Assembly (NCBI RefSeq): GCF_900156405.1
Contig: NZ_FTNN01000016.1
Location: forward strand, 32,042-96,041
Length of the DNA: 64,000 nt
DNA from: Shewanella morhuae
Lineage (GTDB): Bacteria > Pseudomonadota > Gammaproteobacteria > Enterobacterales > Shewanellaceae
Direction: 5' to 3'
Positions 45,947-54,569 of the stretch are shown piece after piece. The translations under genes and the position numbers were made by a program. Position 1 is the first letter of the stretch. Each line of letters starts with the position of its first letter. The notes under the pieces were generated by a model. It was not told the origin of the DNA and did not search any database. It saw nothing but the letters and a program-made list of their open reading frames with translations.

Positions 45947-46332
45947 TAAAAATACCCCTCTTATATTATTAAGTTTTAACAAAATACAAACAAATTGGTT
46001 GATCTGATTAAAAATCATGCTAACTTAATTCGTCGATTCTGACAGGTGCCGAAAATTAAGCCAATTCTTAGATGTATTTTACGGAGTCAATAAAAAATCC
46101 ACAAATTAGGAAGATTTTTTAAGAAACAGTATTGAACTCACACAATTCTTTTATAAACATAAAAAACAACAACTTAAAAATATCGCATTAAGCCGTAATC
46201 ATCGCCATAATTCGTAGTTGACTTTTTCACTCACAGACTTATCCACAGGCTGAGCGTCATTTTGCCGTGGCTGAAATAGTGCATCTGTGGCATGCTTAGC
46301 GCCATCTACGTCATCGATAAACGAAAATACTT
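45947..46332. other. Divergent promoter region between elbB and polA
   Basis: AT-rich sequence holding both promoters. A candidate polA promoter TTGACT (46218-46223)-16-TATCCA (46240-46245) overlaps a consensus DnaA box, listed separately. No other structure is seen. Confidence 0.45.
46239..46247 (+). promoter_or_regulatory. Consensus DnaA box upstream of polA
   Basis: TTATCCACA, an exact R1-type DnaA box, 86 bp before the polA ATG and overlapping a possible -10. A single 9-mer can occur by chance; the position is suggestive only. Confidence 0.45.
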
Positions 46333-49101
46333 ATGCCGACCGTCGCTAAAAACCCACTTGTGCTTGTGGATGGATCTTCTTATTTATACCGCGCTTATTA
46401 TGCGCCTCCTCACCTAACAAACTCAAAGGGCGAAGCCACCGGTGCCGTTTATGGCGTAGTGAATATGTTACGTAGCTTATTGACTCGCTATCAGCCGAGT
46501 CATATCGCTGTGATATTCGATGCCAAAGGTAAAACTTTTCGCAATGACATGTATAGCGAGTACAAAGCTCAGCGTCCACCCATGCCAGATGATCTACGCT
46601 CACAAATCGAACCGCTACACCGCATCATTCGCGCACTGGGTTTACCGCTGATTTCCATTTCAGGCGTCGAAGCCGATGACGTAATTGGCACTATTGCCCG
46701 CCAAGCCAGTTTAGAAAACCGTGCCGTGCTCATCAGCACAGGTGATAAGGATATGGCGCAATTAGTAGATGAAAACGTCACGCTCATCAACACCATGACC
46801 GACACAATCATGGGCCCAGAAGAGGTTGCGCTTAAGTTTGGTGTTGGTCCAGAGCGTATTATAGATTTACTGGCACTGATGGGTGACAAGGCAGATAACA
46901 TTCCTGGTTTACCTGGCGTCGGGGAGAAAACAGCGCTCGCTATGCTTACTGGTGCAGGCAGCGTGAGCAACCTATTAGCAGAACCCGAGAAAGTGGCCGA
47001 GCTTGGTTTTAGGGGCTCTAAAACTATGGCGGCGAAGATCATTGAAAATGCCGACATGCTTAAGCTTTCTTATGAACTGGCCACCATCAAGACCGATGTC
47101 GAACTCGAACAAGATTGGCACGAATTGACCATTAAGCCTGCTGACAAAGATGAACTAATCAAGTGCTACGGTGAAATGGAGTTCAAGCGTTGGTTAGCCG
47201 AAGTTTTAGATAATAAAATCACGGCTAATTCTTCAGTGAATACGGAGTCAACAGAAACACAAGAAGACGCATCTCCCGTCGAGGCGATAGCAACACAGTA
47301 CGACTGTATTCTCACCGAAGCAGAATTAGACGCTTGGATTGCTAAACTTAAGCAAGCCGACTTGATGGCATTGGATACCGAAACCACCAGCTTGGATTAC
47401 ATGGTGGCCGAATTAGTTGGCATTTCGTTTGCCATTGAGGCAGGAAAAGCGGCTTATCTTCCTTTAGACCATGACTATGTTGGCGCGCCGACTCAAATCG
47501 ATAAAACAGTGGCGCTAGAAAAGCTACGGCCGTTACTCGAAGATCCAAAGATCAAAAAAGTCGGTCAAAACCTTAAATACGATATCAGCATCTTAGCCAA
47601 TGCGGGGCTCAAACTGCAGGGCGTCGCTTTTGATACTATGCTCGAATCCTATATATTCAACTCAGTGGCTTCGCGCCATGATATGGATGGCTTAGCGCTC
47701 AAATACTTAGGCCATAAAACTATCAGTTTTGAAGAAATCGCCGGCAAAGGCGCAAAACAGCTGACCTTTAACCAGATCCCACTGGAAACTGCTGCGCCTT
47801 ATGCTGCAGAGGATGCTGACATCACACTGCGGTTACACCAACATTTATGGCCAAGGCTTGAGAAAGAAGCAGAACTTGCTGCAATGTTTACTGAAATCGA
47901 ATTGCCGTTAATTCAAGTATTGTCAGATATCGAACGCCAAGGTGTATTAATTGACAGTATGTTGCTTGGTCAACAAAGTGATGAACTAGCGCGTAAAATC
48001 GATACTTTAGAAGAAAAAGCCTATGATATTGCAGGTGAAAAATTTAATCTTGCTTCGCCTAAGCAACTGCAAGTTCTATTTTTTGAAAAGCTCGGTTATC
48101 CGATCACCAAAAAGACCCCCAAAGGCGCCCCATCGACAGCAGAAGAAGTGCTAGTTGAATTAGCCTTAGATTTCCCACTGCCAAAGGTGATCCTCGAACA
48201 CCGCAGCCTATCTAAACTAAAGAGCACTTACACCGATAAACTGCCACTAATGGTCAACGCTAAAACCGGTCGCGTGCACACTAGCTACCACCAAGCCAAT
48301 GCGGCAACAGGACGCTTATCATCGAGCGAGCCTAATCTACAGAATATTCCTATCCGCACCGAAGAAGGGCGCCGTATTCGCCAAGCCTTTGTCGCCCCTG
48401 CGGGCCGTAAAATTTTGGCTGCCGACTACTCGCAAATCGAACTACGGATCATGGCGCATTTATCCCAAGATGATGGCTTGTTGACTGCATTTTCCGCAGG
48501 TAAAGATATCCATAGAGCCACAGCAGCTGAAGTTTTTGGTACCGACTTTGATGAGGTGACCACAGAACAACGTCGTCGTGCTAAGGCGGTTAACTTCGGC
48601 TTAATTTATGGCATGTCAGCTTTTGGTTTAGCCCGTCAGCTTGATATCCCACGCCATGAAGCGCAAACCTATATTGATACTTACTTTGCCCGTTACCCTG
48701 GTGTATTACGTTATATGGAAGAAACACGCGCGGGTGCTGCTGACTTAGGTTATGTATCGACTCTGTTTGGTCGTCGCCTCTATTTACCCGAAATCCGTGA
48801 TCGTAATGCGATGCGTCGCCAAGGTGCTGAACGCGCCGCGATTAACGCCCCAATGCAAGGTACGGCCGCCGATATTATCAAAAAGGCCATGATCAATATC
48901 GCCCAGTGGATCAAAACGGAAACCAAAGGCGAGATCACTATGATCATGCAGGTTCACGATGAACTGGTGTTTGAGGTCGATGCAGATAAAGCTGAGGAGC
49001 TTAAAAAGACAGTTTGCAGCTTGATGGCACAAGCCGCCAATCTTGATGTTGAGCTGCTTGCTGAAGCGGGCATTGGTGATAACTGGGATGAAGCGCACTA
49101 A
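46333..49101 (+). CDS. polA: DNA polymerase I
   Basis: 922 residues with all three activities. The 5'-3' exonuclease is about 1-290 (VDGSSYLYRAYYAPP, GVEADDVIGTIA, LMGDKADNIPGLPGVGEKTA). The 3'-5' proofreading domain is about 325-515 with the metal pair in MALDTETTSLDYM. The polymerase is about 520-922 with AADYSQIELRIMAHLS, RRRAKAVNFGLIYGMS and MQVHDELVFEVD. It fills Okazaki gaps and repair patches. Followed by a terminator hairpin and, as in enterobacteria, by spf. Confidence 0.98.
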   Translation: MPTVAKNPLVLVDGSSYLYRAYYAPPHLTNSKGEATGAVYGVVNMLRSLLTRYQPSHIAVIFDAKGKTFRNDMYSEYKAQRPPMPDDLRSQIEPLHRIIRALGLPLISISGVEADDVIGTIARQASLENRAVLISTGDKDMAQLVDENVTLINTMTDTIMGPEEVALKFGVGPERIIDLLALMGDKADNIPGLPGVGEKTALAMLTGAGSVSNLLAEPEKVAELGFRGSKTMAAKIIENADMLKLSYELATIKTDVELEQDWHELTIKPADKDELIKCYGEMEFKRWLAEVLDNKITANSSVNTESTETQEDASPVEAIATQYDCILTEAELDAWIAKLKQADLMALDTETTSLDYMVAELVGISFAIEAGKAAYLPLDHDYVGAPTQIDKTVALEKLRPLLEDPKIKKVGQNLKYDISILANAGLKLQGVAFDTMLESYIFNSVASRHDMDGLALKYLGHKTISFEEIAGKGAKQLTFNQIPLETAAPYAAEDADITLRLHQHLWPRLEKEAELAAMFTEIELPLIQVLSDIERQGVLIDSMLLGQQSDELARKIDTLEEKAYDIAGEKFNLASPKQLQVLFFEKLGYPITKKTPKGAPSTAEEVLVELALDFPLPKVILEHRSLSKLKSTYTDKLPLMVNAKTGRVHTSYHQANAATGRLSSSEPNLQNIPIRTEEGRRIRQAFVAPAGRKILAADYSQIELRIMAHLSQDDGLLTAFSAGKDIHRATAAEVFGTDFDEVTTEQRRRAKAVNFGLIYGMSAFGLARQLDIPRHEAQTYIDTYFARYPGVLRYMEETRAGAADLGYVSTLFGRRLYLPEIRDRNAMRRQGAERAAINAPMQGTAADIIKKAMINIAQWIKTETKGEITMIMQVHDELVFEVDADKAEELKKTVCSLMAQAANLDVELLAEAGIGDNWDEAH

Positions 49102-49783
49102 TCTATAAACATCCAAATTAGCACTATTAATATGATTTAAAAGTAAATAAAGCTAACCTGAATTCAATATTTTTAGCTCAGGTTAGCTCTCTCCCGTCTT
49201 TATAATCTCTAAGCACATCAATATTGAGCCCCTTTTATCACTGTGCGCAAATTATCTTTTCACAATACATTAAGTTAATAAAAACTGAATCGGCAGCACA
49301 ATGTATGACTCATAGCCAAACAATCTGTATTCCGAACACGCTAGTTCGTTAAGCGCAGCGCAACTTAACAGACGACACAAACCATGACTCACTACCAAAC
49401 AATCTTTACCTGATTCATTTAGCAGTAGAGCTCATCGATACACTGCAGCAGCAGATGGAGACTCAAGGGTGTGACTACACGAATCGAAATGGCGTTAAAG
49501 CCAGCCATATATGTTTAAAAATGTCATAACGGTTGTTCTCTTACGCGTACACTAAAACGTTAAGCTAGATTTAGAGTAAAAACATTAAATTTCAAATATT
49601 GATCTATTTTGTATTAAATTTTCTAATTACCTCGCTAAATCAGCTGATTGAGCATTTTTAATGAAATTTCAAGATCAATTACAGGTGCTTTTTTACTCTA
49701 GACTTGAGACCAACCGCACATAATTAGCTCTTTTTTGGAAAAACTGTTTCTCATTTAAAGATAAATAGCGTATTATTCTCTGC
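49102..49783. other. Region between polA and spf
   Basis: About 680 bp with no gene. After the polA hairpin (49151-49188) there is an imperfect 22-base direct repeat (49305-49326 and 49384-49405, 19 of 22 alike) on either side of a GTTAAG / CTTAAC dyad, then AT-rich sequence leading to the spf promoter. Confidence 0.5.
49151..49188 (+). terminator. Hairpin after polA
   Basis: 11-bp perfect stem AGCTAACCTGA / TCAGGTTAGCT with a 16-base loop, 50 bp past the stop. The following sequence (CTCTCCCGTCTTT) is only weakly T-rich. Confidence 0.6.
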
Positions 49784-49889
49784 GTAGGGTACAGAGGTTA
49801 AGATGTTCTATCTTTCAGACCTTTATTTCACTTATAGTGATGAGCCAAATTCTGGCGCCTCAGCAACTTGTTTGCTGAGGCTTTTTTTT
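49784..49889 (+). ncRNA. spf: Spot 42 small RNA
   Basis: The 5' half (GTAGGGTACAGAGGTTAAGA, then TGTTCTATCTTTCAGACC) is almost identical to E. coli Spot 42. The 3' end is a terminator hairpin GCCTCAGCAA / TTGCTGAGGC followed by eight T. A TATTAT -10 at 49771-49776 sets the start near 49784. Position between polA and engB is the same as in E. coli. Spot 42 acts with Hfq to repress genes of secondary carbon use and is itself repressed by cAMP-CRP in E. coli; its control here is not visible. Confidence 0.93.
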
Positions 49890-49952
49890 GCTCTTTTTTC
49901 AAGATTAAAGTAAATTTTAGAGTATTTACTTTAATAAAGACTTAATAGACTG

Positions 49953-50073
49953 TATGCTAAAGGTATTAAGAGCCATTGAAGATAATTTAGTGGTGCTTGA
50001 GTCTTGTTGAATTTAGCTTCTCCCCAAAAGAGCTAATATTTTGGCCGTTGACACTGTCATCGGCTATTTTTTT
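49953..50073 (+). ncRNA. Candidate second small RNA downstream of spf
   Basis: A terminator-like hairpin (50044-50064: GCCG and TGAC pair with GTCA and CGGC, one mismatch, 3-base loop) is followed by TATTTTTTT on the plus strand, yet no plus-strand gene ends here. A possible -10 (TATGCT, 49953-49958) lies about 90 bases upstream with a weak -35. Candidate only; the 5' end is a guess. Confidence 0.35.
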
Positions 50074-50187
50074 GCCTGAAATTGACGAAAAGTAATGGGG
50101 ATAAAGCTTAAAAAGAGGAAAATAGCACAAAAACAGAGGAACGACATACACAGTCAAACTCGACCATGTATGCCAAAGCAGGTGATA

Positions 50188-50847
50188 TTATTCGGCGTTA
50201 TTCATTGCAGCGAGCTCATCAGTCAACCATTGTGGGTGACACCATTCATTTAGAATCGCTAACACTTTAGGCTTTCCCGTTCCTTTCAGTGATGAGAAAG
50301 GTTCAACTTGTACCCAGTCACCAAACTCACTCAACGTAAGACGTACTTCATTGACGGTTTTCATCTTAGCACTTTGAGCTAATTTGTCTGATTTTGTCAG
50401 CAAAGCTAACACTGGAATCTCACTCGCTACCGCCCACTTGATCATCTGCATATCTAAATCTTTCAGCGGATGACGTATATCCATTAGAACCACTACACCA
50501 CTTAAGCAAGCACGCTTTTGCAAATATTCACCCAATGCTTGCTGCCATTTATTTTTCAATGCAAGTGGAACTTGTGCAAAACCATAGCCCGGCAAATCAA
50601 CTAAACGGCGCTGAGCATCTAACTCAAATACGTTAATCAATTGGGTTCGACCAGGCGTTTTACTCGTTCTAGCCAAACTTTTTTGTTCCGTTAATGCATT
50701 GAGGGCACTAGACTTTCCAGCATTAGAGCGGCCAGCAAATGCAATCTCAACACCAACATCGCCGGGCAGATATTGATCCAAATGTGCAATGTCAGGTGCA
50801 CTGATTAAAAACTTCGCCCTACGAAAATCTATACGAGATTCAGTCAC
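50188..50847 (-). CDS. engB: Ribosome-biogenesis GTPase EngB/YsxC/YihA
   Basis: 219 residues. GTPase motifs: G1 GRSNAGKSSALNAL (about 40-53), G3 LVDLPGYGFAQ, G4 LLTKSDKL, G5 SSLKGTGK. Needed for assembly of the 50S subunit. Convergent with spf and divergent from the cytochrome c4 gene. Chromosomal order polA-spf-engB matches E. coli. Confidence 0.96.
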   Translation of the reverse strand: MTESRIDFRRAKFLISAPDIAHLDQYLPGDVGVEIAFAGRSNAGKSSALNALTEQKSLARTSKTPGRTQLINVFELDAQRRLVDLPGYGFAQVPLALKNKWQQALGEYLQKRACLSGVVVLMDIRHPLKDLDMQMIKWAVASEIPVLALLTKSDKLAQSAKMKTVNEVRLTLSEFGDWVQVEPFSSLKGTGKPKVLAILNEWCHPQWLTDELAAMNNAE

Positions 50848-51014
50848 TATTTACTCCAAAATTTTTTACGCAATACCATAATTTATGAAGAATTACTTAC
50901 TTTCCCACGTTTTCGTGTAAAATATTACTCCGATCACATTAATCATATTTTACCACGCTTGCGGGTCACCCTAGTAAGCTCAGGATAATAATCTTAACCA
51001 GAAGTTGGAACGCC

Positions 51015-51638
51015 ATGAAAAAGCTAGCTCTTGCGCTGTCTGTTGTAATTGCCGCCATATCTTCACCTGCGATTGCTGAAGGTAATGCTGAAGCGGGAAA
51101 AACGAAAATCATTGTCTGTTCAGCCTGCCACGGTATGGACGGTAACAGTATGATCGATATGTACCCTAAACTTGCGGGCCAACACGCCACTTACCTCCAA
51201 AAGCAACTACATGATTTCCGTAGTGCAGCACAAACGGGCGGTAAAGATGGTCGTATGGATCCTATCATGAGTGGCATGGCAATGCCTCTAAGCGATCAGG
51301 ATATTCTCGATATTAGCGCATATTTTTCTAGCCAAGCGATTCAAGTGGCTGAAGCAAAAGATGTCCCTGAGTTAGGCGCTAAACTTTATAAAGGCGGCGA
51401 TGTTTCTCGTGGTATCACTGCTTGTATGGCATGTCATGGTCCAGATGGTAAAGGCGCTGAGCTTGCTGGTTTCCCGACATTAGCAGGCCAGCACGCTAGT
51501 TATATCAAAATCCAGCTAACAAAATTCCGTGAAGTGGGTCGTCATAACGATCTGAACGGTATGATGCAAGATGTCGCTAAAAAATTAAGCGATAATGATA
51601 TTGATGCTTTATCTAAATACCTTTCTACTCTGAAGTAA
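51015..51638 (+). CDS. Di-heme cytochrome c4
   Basis: 207 residues: signal peptide about 1-21 (KLALALSVVIAAISSPAIAEG), then two cytochrome c domains with heme sites CSACH (about residue 37) and CMACH (about 137); axial methionines are likely in MSGMAMPLS and GMMQDV. Periplasmic electron carrier to terminal oxidases in gammaproteobacteria. Sits between engB and the Csr-type RNA, an insertion relative to E. coli order. Followed by a good terminator. Confidence 0.94.
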   Translation: MKKLALALSVVIAAISSPAIAEGNAEAGKTKIIVCSACHGMDGNSMIDMYPKLAGQHATYLQKQLHDFRSAAQTGGKDGRMDPIMSGMAMPLSDQDILDISAYFSSQAIQVAEAKDVPELGAKLYKGGDVSRGITACMACHGPDGKGAELAGFPTLAGQHASYIKIQLTKFREVGRHNDLNGMMQDVAKKLSDNDIDALSKYLSTLK

Positions 51639-51656
51639 TCTTAGTTTAGTAATTTT

Positions 51657-51683
51657 AAAAGGGTGTACTGTCACCCTTTTTTT
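51657..51683 (+). terminator. Terminator after cytochrome c4
   Basis: AAAAGGGTG / CACCCTTTT stem with loop TACTGT and a T tract, 18 bp after the stop codon. Confidence 0.88.
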
Positions 51684-51900
51684 ACACCACCAAGTTGACG
51701 TGGACGTAAACTGCAAAGATTCGTGCTTGACATAGATCACAGATTTCTGTTTAATAAGCCCCGTACCGAGATAAACCCATCTGTTTGTATAAAAAGATTA
51801 ATAATAACTCACAGGTTTCGGTATCATTGACATTCAAGATATAAGAATAAAGACAACTAATAACAATAATATACTTAAGACCACTCTATATAATAATAAC

Positions 51901-52370
51901 AAGAGTCGTGATTTCAACTTGAGATCCAGGTCAGTACTATTTTGTAAGGGATGGCCGATAACGCCAATTTGCTTCTAGCAAAACACCTTGCACTCAGGGT
52001 AACTTGCCCCCATCAGGACATCAGTTTACACGATGTAAACTGTAGCAAAGGAAGCGATAAGCTTAGGATGCACTGGCTGGATGCTTGTTATCACTGGAAG
52101 ATACTTAAGTAACAAGGATGGTTAACTAAACGTCAAAGACGACGATGCTATAAAAGATGTGTCGCGAGACTATCTACGGAAACTGTGGTCAGGATGGCAA
52201 CAGAAAAAAATAAAGTGTCTGGAAGACCATTAACAATAAAATGCAGGGAAAGCAGTAAAAAAAAGAAGGATACCGACCGGGAAAGTCGCATAGCAAGTAT
52301 GGATACTTGGAATCAGGATAAGGTGCTAAAGCACCCTTTATAAGGCGGCAGTTTAACTGCCGCCTTTTTT
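51901..52370 (+). ncRNA. CsrB/CsrC-family regulatory RNA (CsrA sponge)
   Basis: About 470 nt without a gene and with 16 GGA triplets between 51949 and 52319 in contexts such as AGGAT, AAGGAA, TGGAAG and AGGGAA, the binding sites for CsrA. It ends in a strong terminator (GGCGGCAG / CTGCCGCC, 52344-52364, six T). Its place between engB and yihI is that of csrC in E. coli. Such RNAs titrate CsrA and are switched on by BarA/UvrY; I see no clear UvrY box, and a TATAAT at 51889-51894 sets the 5' end only approximately. Shewanella is known to have CsrB-type RNAs. Confidence 0.85.
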
Positions 52371-52462
52371 CTTTGGTGCAATACACCGCCAAAGCCTAAA
52401 ATGTGCACTCAACCAATATAATTGGTACAATCAAAGCCTTAATCACCATTTCAGCAGACTCA

Positions 52463-53101
52463 ATGCGCAGATGCCCTCTTTGTCATAACAGTCAAACACG
52501 ACTCCTTTATCAAGATAGAAAGCGGAGTTTTTATGTCTGCAAGACATGTGAGTTAACCTTTGCCGATGCTAATAGCCATTTACCTCCAGCGGCTGAGAAA
52601 CAAAGATATGGCCGCTCACGTATTGCATCAAAGCAAAAACAGTTATCGCAATTTATTTTGCCGCTGTTAGCACAATTAGAGCAGCAACAGGCTGGCAGTT
52701 TATTGGGGCTGAATTTTGGACGCACTCTCGATAACAAAAGCCTAGCAACCATAGAAAATGCGGGCCACAAATTAAATCAATATGATCCCTTTTTTGCTCC
52801 TAATCATGATGCTCTAAAGCAACAATATGATTTTATCTGCTGTTACCGGGTTTTTGAGCATTTTCAGTATCCAATAAAAGAGTGGGCTTTACTCACTCGA
52901 CTACTGCGTTGTGGTGGTTGGTTGGCGATAAGCACGCCATTACTGACTGAATTGGATGGTTTTGCTAAGTGGCATTATAAGAACAACCTTACCCATGTGA
53001 GCTTTTACCAGCGAGAAACCTTCGAGTACCTAGCAAACAATAGCGATTTTGAGCTATTATTTGCCGCAAAGGATCTCGTTTTGATGCAAAAAACATCATA
53101 A
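52463..53101 (+). CDS. Methyltransferase-like protein with an N-terminal cysteine (zinc-ribbon) motif
   Basis: About 212 residues from the ATG at 52463 (MRRCPLCHNSQ); an upstream GTG at 52403 gives 20 extra residues of doubtful character. Two CxxC pairs (CPLC and CKTC, about 4-37) form a probable zinc ribbon. The rest resembles class I SAM methyltransferases in FICCYRVFEHFQYPIKEWAL and LRCGGWLAISTPLL, but the glycine-rich motif I is weak (LLGLNFGRT). Similar Cys-motif methyltransferases occur in surface-sugar and tRNA pathways. It lies 92 bp after the Csr-type RNA and 90 bp before yihI. Substrate unknown. Confidence 0.7.
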   Translation: MRRCPLCHNSQTRLLYQDRKRSFYVCKTCELTFADANSHLPPAAEKQRYGRSRIASKQKQLSQFILPLLAQLEQQQAGSLLGLNFGRTLDNKSLATIENAGHKLNQYDPFFAPNHDALKQQYDFICCYRVFEHFQYPIKEWALLTRLLRCGGWLAISTPLLTELDGFAKWHYKNNLTHVSFYQRETFEYLANNSDFELLFAAKDLVLMQKTS

Positions 53102-53191
53102 TCTGGTATAACACTCGGCCTAATTTCGCACCTTGTAGATAAGCTCAACCTTAGTCTGCAGGGCCATACGTTGTAAACAATTGAGAAGACC

Positions 53192-53758
53192 ATGTCTCGT
53201 AGCAAGAAAACACGCAAGGGCGGCGAGAACAGCCCTAAGTTGCAGCCAAGAGTGAAAAAGCAAGATCGCGCAGTGGCTACTGGCAAACGCAAAGAGAAAG
53301 AATCAGGTAATAAATCAGGTAGTCGCCATAATGAAGGCTTAATTTTAGCGCAAGCGCCGCAACAGCAGGCAGCTAAGAAAAAAGATCCTCGTCATGGTAG
53401 CAAAAAACCGGTGGCATTAGCGATTCCAGTTGCAGCGGTAACAGATAAAGCTACTCAGCCTAAAGTAAAGCAAGCTAAGCTGACTGACGAACAAAAACTG
53501 CTGAAATTGGAAGAAGATCCGAGACTTAACCAATTACTAGATATGCTAGAAGAAGGTCGCGATCTTAATGATGTTGACCAAAAATGGTTAGATCAACAGC
53601 TAAATAAAATTGAGACTCTAATGGTTAAGCTTGGAATTAGCGACGATATGGATGCTGATGTGCCTTCATCTCCAGCTAAATCTTTGTCTGACGATGAGTT
53701 GTTCGATAAGTTTGAATCCGGTGCGGACTTGCTCAAAGATTATCAAGACAAGTTCTAA
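53192..53758 (+). CDS. yihI: Der GTPase-activating protein YihI
   Basis: 188 residues with a very basic N-terminus (SRSKKTRKGGENSPKLQPRV) and an acidic C-terminal half (LDMLEEGRDLNDVDQKWLDQ). YihI stimulates the GTPase Der, a 50S assembly factor. The charge asymmetry and position before hemN match E. coli. GAGAAG serves as ribosome site. Confidence 0.92.
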   Translation: MSRSKKTRKGGENSPKLQPRVKKQDRAVATGKRKEKESGNKSGSRHNEGLILAQAPQQQAAKKKDPRHGSKKPVALAIPVAAVTDKATQPKVKQAKLTDEQKLLKLEEDPRLNQLLDMLEEGRDLNDVDQKWLDQQLNKIETLMVKLGISDDMDADVPSSPAKSLSDDELFDKFESGADLLKDYQDKF

Positions 53759-53824
53759 CTGCTAAGCCATAGGGGTTGTAGTATTTGTACTATGACCCTT
53801 ATGCCGTTCATATAAGGAGTCTTT

Positions 53825-54292
53825 GTGCCTACCGCTATTATTATTCTCGGTTTGATCATCATCGTTGCGCTAAGTAGCTATGCCGCCTTCTTAATTTTGA
53901 AACTCAAACAGCAAAAAAAACGTCAACAGACCGAACAAGCGGAGCGAGAAGTCACTGCGAACGCGAAACGAGCTAAAGTTTTAGATGATATCCGCTATAT
54001 TGCGACGGCAATGATTGAAGATCGTTGTGAAATCTCTGAAGGCGTTGTTCGGATTGGTCGATTATTTGAAATTTTATCCTTAAGTGAACGTGTGGCTCCT
54101 GAGTACCCTTCACTATTCCAACACTTTGAACTCATCAAAGAACATCCCATTATGGATGCCCGACAAGCCTTACCAAAGCAGCAAAGAATGAAGTTAGACT
54201 TAATCAGAATGAAGTCTGAAGCGGCATTAGAGCAAGGCATTAGCGATGATGCGAAAAAACTTTCAGACTACCAACCCAAAGCAATGCATTAA
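53825..54292 (+). CDS. DUF2489-family membrane-anchored protein
   Basis: 155 residues, start GTG at 53825 with AAGGAG upstream. One N-terminal membrane helix (IIILGLIIIVALSSYAAFLIL), then a charged coiled-coil-like stretch (KLKQQKKRQQTEQAEREV) and a helical domain with ISEGVVRIGRLFEIL and AALPKQ-like basic tail. DUF2489 proteins accompany yihI in Vibrio and Shewanella; function is not known. Confidence 0.82.
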   Translation: MPTAIIILGLIIIVALSSYAAFLILKLKQQKKRQQTEQAEREVTANAKRAKVLDDIRYIATAMIEDRCEISEGVVRIGRLFEILSLSERVAPEYPSLFQHFELIKEHPIMDARQALPKQQRMKLDLIRMKSEAALEQGISDDAKKLSDYQPKAMH

Positions 54293-54569
54293 ACGACTAC
54301 TATCTCAGCCTCAAAACGGCTTAATTAGGTAGTTTTGAGGTTAGCTTTAACGTTATCTTAGCCACTACCTCCCCCCTTGGCTGCTTTTAAACATTCATCT
54401 CACCCTGCGCGCAAAATAACCTATCAGCTACAGATAAACGTCATGGTTTAGTCAATATTGTGTCATTTCTAAAAAAACAGACCTCATTTTTACAACATAG
54501 ATCAAGGTTATTTACTAAAGAACCTTGCATACTTCGCCTGTTGCTAATTTACCCCTCGGAGGACACATC

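Noticed and set aside
49305..49405. attC-like recombination site
   Set aside because: The dyad is short, core sites are absent and no integrase is present.
54480..54569. Possible FNR box before hemN (ATCAA half-site near 54510)
   Set aside because: Only one half matches; the other half shares a single base with TTGAT.
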